Part shown: one piece after another, positions 7,401 through 9,440 of the stretch
Layout of the letters: each line of letters starts with the position of its first letter
Numbering within the stretch: position 1 is the stretch's first letter
Assembly: GCA_007117525.1 (NCBI GenBank)
Contig: SKGJ01000351.1
Span: forward strand, 1-9,440
Direction: 5' to 3'
Origin: Alkalimonas sp.
GTDB taxonomy: Bacteria > Pseudomonadota > Gammaproteobacteria > Enterobacterales > Alteromonadaceae
DNA: 9,440 nucleotides
The notes under the pieces: model-generated
What the model was told of the DNA's origin: nothing
The model's input: the letters and a program-made list of their open reading frames with translations, nothing else
Database searches by the model: none
Program-made: the position numbers and the translations under genes

Positions 7401-7578
7401 AAAATAACTCAATGTCATCCAGTTCTGGTTCAATGGTCCAGTCCATGTCGGCCAGTTCACGCTTTAAGCGTTGCCGCTCTTTCATGGCTTCAATTTCCCG
7501 CCACTTGCGCTTCCCCGTACTGCGCGCTTTTTGCGCCGGACGTTCCAACATATTCAGTAAATCTTCGAAGCTTTCCAT
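7399..7578 (-). CDS. Small DUF3545-like protein of unknown function
   Basis: A 59-codon ORF runs from ATG at 7578 to TAA at 7401-7399. The Shine-Dalgarno AGAGAGG (plus-strand CCTCTCT, 7586-7592) is well placed, seven bases before the start. The protein begins MESFEDLLNMLER, has a strongly basic centre with GKRKWREIEAMKERQRLKRE (22-41), and ends with a very acidic tail, DWTIEPELDDIELF. The KRKWREIEA core and the length match what I recall of the DUF3545 family found in Vibrio, Shewanella and relatives; no function is established for it. The charged helical centre could bind nucleic acid or a partner, but that is speculation. It has no signal peptide or membrane segment. It follows pgi on the same strand after a 94-base gap with no clear terminator, so it may be read from the pgi transcript or from a weak promoter of its own. 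Confidence 0.85.
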   Translation of the reverse strand: MESFEDLLNMLERPAQKARSTGKRKWREIEAMKERQRLKRELADMDWTIEPELDDIELF

Positions 7579-7596
7579 TGTTGTGCCTCTCTGATG

Positions 7597-7615
7597 TTGT
7601 TGTTATTTTCAACAA
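7597..7615. repeat. Short inverted repeat upstream of the DUF3545-like gene
   Basis: TTGTTG (7597-7602) and CAACAA (7610-7615) form a perfect 6-bp inverted repeat around a 7-base AT-rich spacer, 18-37 bases upstream of the small gene's start. It could be a weak operator or a 5' leader hairpin. It is AT-rich and of low complexity, so chance is a real alternative. No good promoter could be fixed in 7593-7672: a TTGACG (minus strand, 7638-7633) lacks a matching -10. Confidence 0.25.
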
Positions 7616-7672
7616 ATAAGTACCACAGACATCGTCAAAAATAAAGCACCAAAGTGACAGCGTGATGACATT

Positions 7673-9304
7673 TTAGGCATTTTCGCTACTGGTCAGATGT
7701 CTTTGTAGGCTGGCCAGTAAGGCATTGGTGGAGCTATCGAATACCGACGACTTTCCGTTAAGTGCTTGATAAATAGGCCCTGATAGCTGCTTTCCTAACT
7801 CAACACCCCATTGATCAAAGGAGTTGAGTTGCCAGATAGCCCCCTGACAAAATACCTTGTGCTCGTAAAGCGCAAGCAAGGCTCCAAGGTAATAGGGTGA
7901 CAACTCGGGTAGCAGCAGAGTGTTGCTGGGCTTATTGCCTGGAGAGGCCTTGTGGGGTGCCAGAGCGCTGGCTGCGGCTTCACTCATGCCTTGCGCCAGG
8001 CACTCGGCTTTGGCCTCTTCGACTGTCTTGCCTTGCATCAATGCCTGCGTTTGTGCAAAACAGTGGGCGGCTAAGCGCAGCTGGTGGTCGTGCAATCCGT
8101 GCTGTGGTTTGGCGGCCAGAATAAAGTCTGCCGGGATCACCAGCTGGCTTTGGTGCAGCAACTGATGGTAAGCGTGCTGACCATTGGTGCCGGCATCGCC
8201 CCAGATCACCGGGGCGGTGGCACAGGGCAGGGGCTGGCCCTGATGATCCACCTGTTTGCCGTTGCTCTCCATATCCAGCTGTTGCACGTAGGATGGCAGC
8301 AGTCGCAAATAATGGTTGTATGGCAGCAGTGCCTGGCTTTGGCAGCCCATGCCATTGATGTACCAAACCCCCAGCAAGGCCAGAATGACTGGCATGTTGC
8401 TGGCCGCATCGGCCGACAAAAAATGCTGGTCCATCGCATAAGCACCGGCCAGAAACTGGTCAAACTGCTCGTTGCCCAATTGCAGTGCCAGTGGCAGGCC
8501 GATGGCCGACCAGATGGAGTAACGGCCGCCGACCCAGTCCCACATCGGCAGAATGTGCTCTGGCACGATGCCGAAGTCAGCCGCAGCCTGAATGTTGGAG
8601 CTGGTTGCCCAAAAGTGGCGGGCAATGGCCGCTTGATCGGCGCCTTGGTCCAAAAACCATTGCCGCAGGGACAGGGCATTTTGGCGGGTCTCTTCGGTAC
8701 CAAAGGACTTGGAGGCTACCACCACCAAGGTGGTTTCCGGTTGCAAGGAGCGGCACAAGTCATGCACCACGGCACCATCAATATTGCCGGCAAAGTGAAT
8801 GCTGACCGGACTTTTATTAAAGGGGCTGAGCGCTTCACAGGCCATTTGCGGGCCCAATAAGGAGCCGCCGATGCCGACCCAGATCAGATCGCGTATCGGT
8901 TGACCGCTGTAGCCAAGGTAACTTTGTTGATGCAGCTGATTGACCAGCGCTGTCATCTTTTGACGGCACTGACGGATCTCCGTGGCCATGCTGGCATCGT
9001 CCAATTGCTGCAAGGCATGCTCTGGCAAGCGCAAGCGCATGTGGCCAACGGCACGCTGCTCCGTATGGTTGATGGCTTCGCCCTGCACCATACGCTGCCG
9101 CAAAGCGACGATATCGCTTTGTTTAGCCAGTTGCAGCAAACTTTGCCAGCGCTTCGCATCAATCAGATTTTTGGAGTAATCCAGCTCAATGCCACAGGCG
9201 CTAACACGATATCGGTTGGCACGCTCAGGATCGGCTGAAAATGCCTGCCGTAATGAAAATGGTTCTGCAGCTTGTTGCTGCAAGGCCTGCCAGAGGGCGC
9301 TCAT
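7673..9304 (-). CDS. pgi: Glucose-6-phosphate isomerase
   Basis: A 543-residue cytoplasmic enzyme (E. coli Pgi is 549) that interconverts glucose-6-phosphate and fructose-6-phosphate. Visible motifs are GIGGSLLGP (144-152), the phosphate loop ASKSFGTEET (197-206), the first family signature DWVGGRYSIWSAIG (256-269) with Arg261, MESNGK (345-350) with catalytic Glu346, GTNGQHAY (372-379) with His377, and the second signature FDQWGVELGK (496-505) with Lys505. All three catalytic residues are present. The loop reads SKSFGT where many homologues have SKTFTT. AAGGA (plus-strand TCCTT, 9312-9316) lies seven bases before the ATG. The gap from tal is 21 bases, so the two are almost surely co-transcribed. 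Several long antisense readings across this gene are shadows. Confidence 0.98.
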   Translation of the reverse strand: MSALWQALQQQAAEPFSLRQAFSADPERANRYRVSACGIELDYSKNLIDAKRWQSLLQLAKQSDIVALRQRMVQGEAINHTEQRAVGHMRLRLPEHALQQLDDASMATEIRQCRQKMTALVNQLHQQSYLGYSGQPIRDLIWVGIGGSLLGPQMACEALSPFNKSPVSIHFAGNIDGAVVHDLCRSLQPETTLVVVASKSFGTEETRQNALSLRQWFLDQGADQAAIARHFWATSSNIQAAADFGIVPEHILPMWDWVGGRYSIWSAIGLPLALQLGNEQFDQFLAGAYAMDQHFLSADAASNMPVILALLGVWYINGMGCQSQALLPYNHYLRLLPSYVQQLDMESNGKQVDHQGQPLPCATAPVIWGDAGTNGQHAYHQLLHQSQLVIPADFILAAKPQHGLHDHQLRLAAHCFAQTQALMQGKTVEEAKAECLAQGMSEAAASALAPHKASPGNKPSNTLLLPELSPYYLGALLALYEHKVFCQGAIWQLNSFDQWGVELGKQLSGPIYQALNGKSSVFDSSTNALLASLQRHLTSSENA

Positions 9305-9325
9305 AGATTCATCCTTTTACTCAAG

Positions 9326-9440
9326 TCAGTTCGACAATTGATGTTGGATCAGGGCTTCCAGTTTGCACTGATCAACGGCGAATTTTCGGATCCCTTCGGC
9401 CAGTTTTTCGGTAGCCATGGCATCCTCATTCATGGCCCAG
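9326..9440 (-). CDS. tal: Transaldolase, C-terminal end only
   Basis: The last 37 codons of a minus-strand gene are visible, ending in TGA at 9328-9326. The residues read [20 protein letters not shown] and end in IQHQLSN, matching the C-terminal helix of TalB-type transaldolases (E. coli TalB has [17 protein letters not shown]). Transaldolase moves a dihydroxyacetone unit between sedoheptulose-7-phosphate and glyceraldehyde-3-phosphate, giving fructose-6-phosphate, a substrate of the next gene's product, Pgi. The active-site lysine is off-window, so integrity cannot be judged. The operon promoter is also outside the window. Confidence 0.9.
   Translation of the reverse strand, partial: WAMNEDAMATEKLAEGIRKFAVDQCKLEALIQHQLSN

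Noticed and set aside
7412..7594. 60-codon plus-strand open frame after ung
   Set aside because: It is the complement of the DUF3545-like gene, which has the better ribosome site and a family-like sequence.
7640..7672. Possible terminator after pgi
   Set aside because: Only a 3-bp stem (CACTTTGGTG on the minus strand) precedes a loose T-run, which is too weak to call.
8084..8860. 258-codon plus-strand open frame opposite pgi
   Set aside because: Fully antisense to pgi, whose protein carries every family motif. The translated product shows no recognisable domain.

Overview
The window is a chromosomal core segment of a gammaproteobacterium, probably of the Alteromonadales type (Shewanella/Rheinheimera-like). 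This rests on a bifunctional ThrA, a thr operon with a ThrL-type attenuator, a DUF3545-like small gene, and a tal-pgi gene pair. The genus is a guess. No mobile element, CRISPR array, rRNA or tRNA was seen. Eight genes are complete (one of them an 18-codon leader peptide) and two are cut by the window edges.

Bases 1-1737, plus strand, hold a compact signalling operon. It has the C-terminal end of a CheY-like receiver protein, a CheC-family phosphatase-like protein joined to it by an overlapping TGATG stop/start, and a PAS-GGDEF diguanylate cyclase with an intact active site and c-di-GMP inhibitory site. The layout suggests a phospho-receiver, its phosphatase and a c-di-GMP output, but the partnership is inferred.

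Bases 1738-7341, plus strand, hold the threonine operon. Three bases after the cyclase stop lies a perfect TTGACA -35 box. The promoter carries a tandem match to the MetJ met box, which was not expected for a thr operon. It is followed by a thrL leader peptide rich in Thr and Ile codons and by a Rho-independent attenuator whose 5' arm can alternatively pair with a segment just after the thrL stop. Then come thrA (aspartokinase I/homoserine dehydrogenase I), thrB (homoserine kinase), thrC (threonine synthase) and ung (uracil-DNA glycosylase). thrB/thrC overlap by 10 bases and thrC/ung by 8, so a DNA-repair gene is physically embedded at the end of an amino-acid operon. A perfect 14-bp hairpin terminator closes it and also works in the opposite direction.

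Bases 7399-9440, minus strand, are convergent with the thr operon. In transcription order they hold the 3' end of tal (transaldolase, cut by the window edge), pgi (glucose-6-phosphate isomerase) 20 bases later, and a 59-residue DUF3545-like gene whose stop codon touches the shared terminator. tal and pgi both handle fructose-6-phosphate, linking the pentose-phosphate pathway to glycolysis.

Most of the window is ordinary core metabolism. The points most worth checking are the MetJ-like operator on the thr promoter, the receiver/CheC/diguanylate-cyclase module with one degenerate CheC site, and the coupling of ung to thrC.
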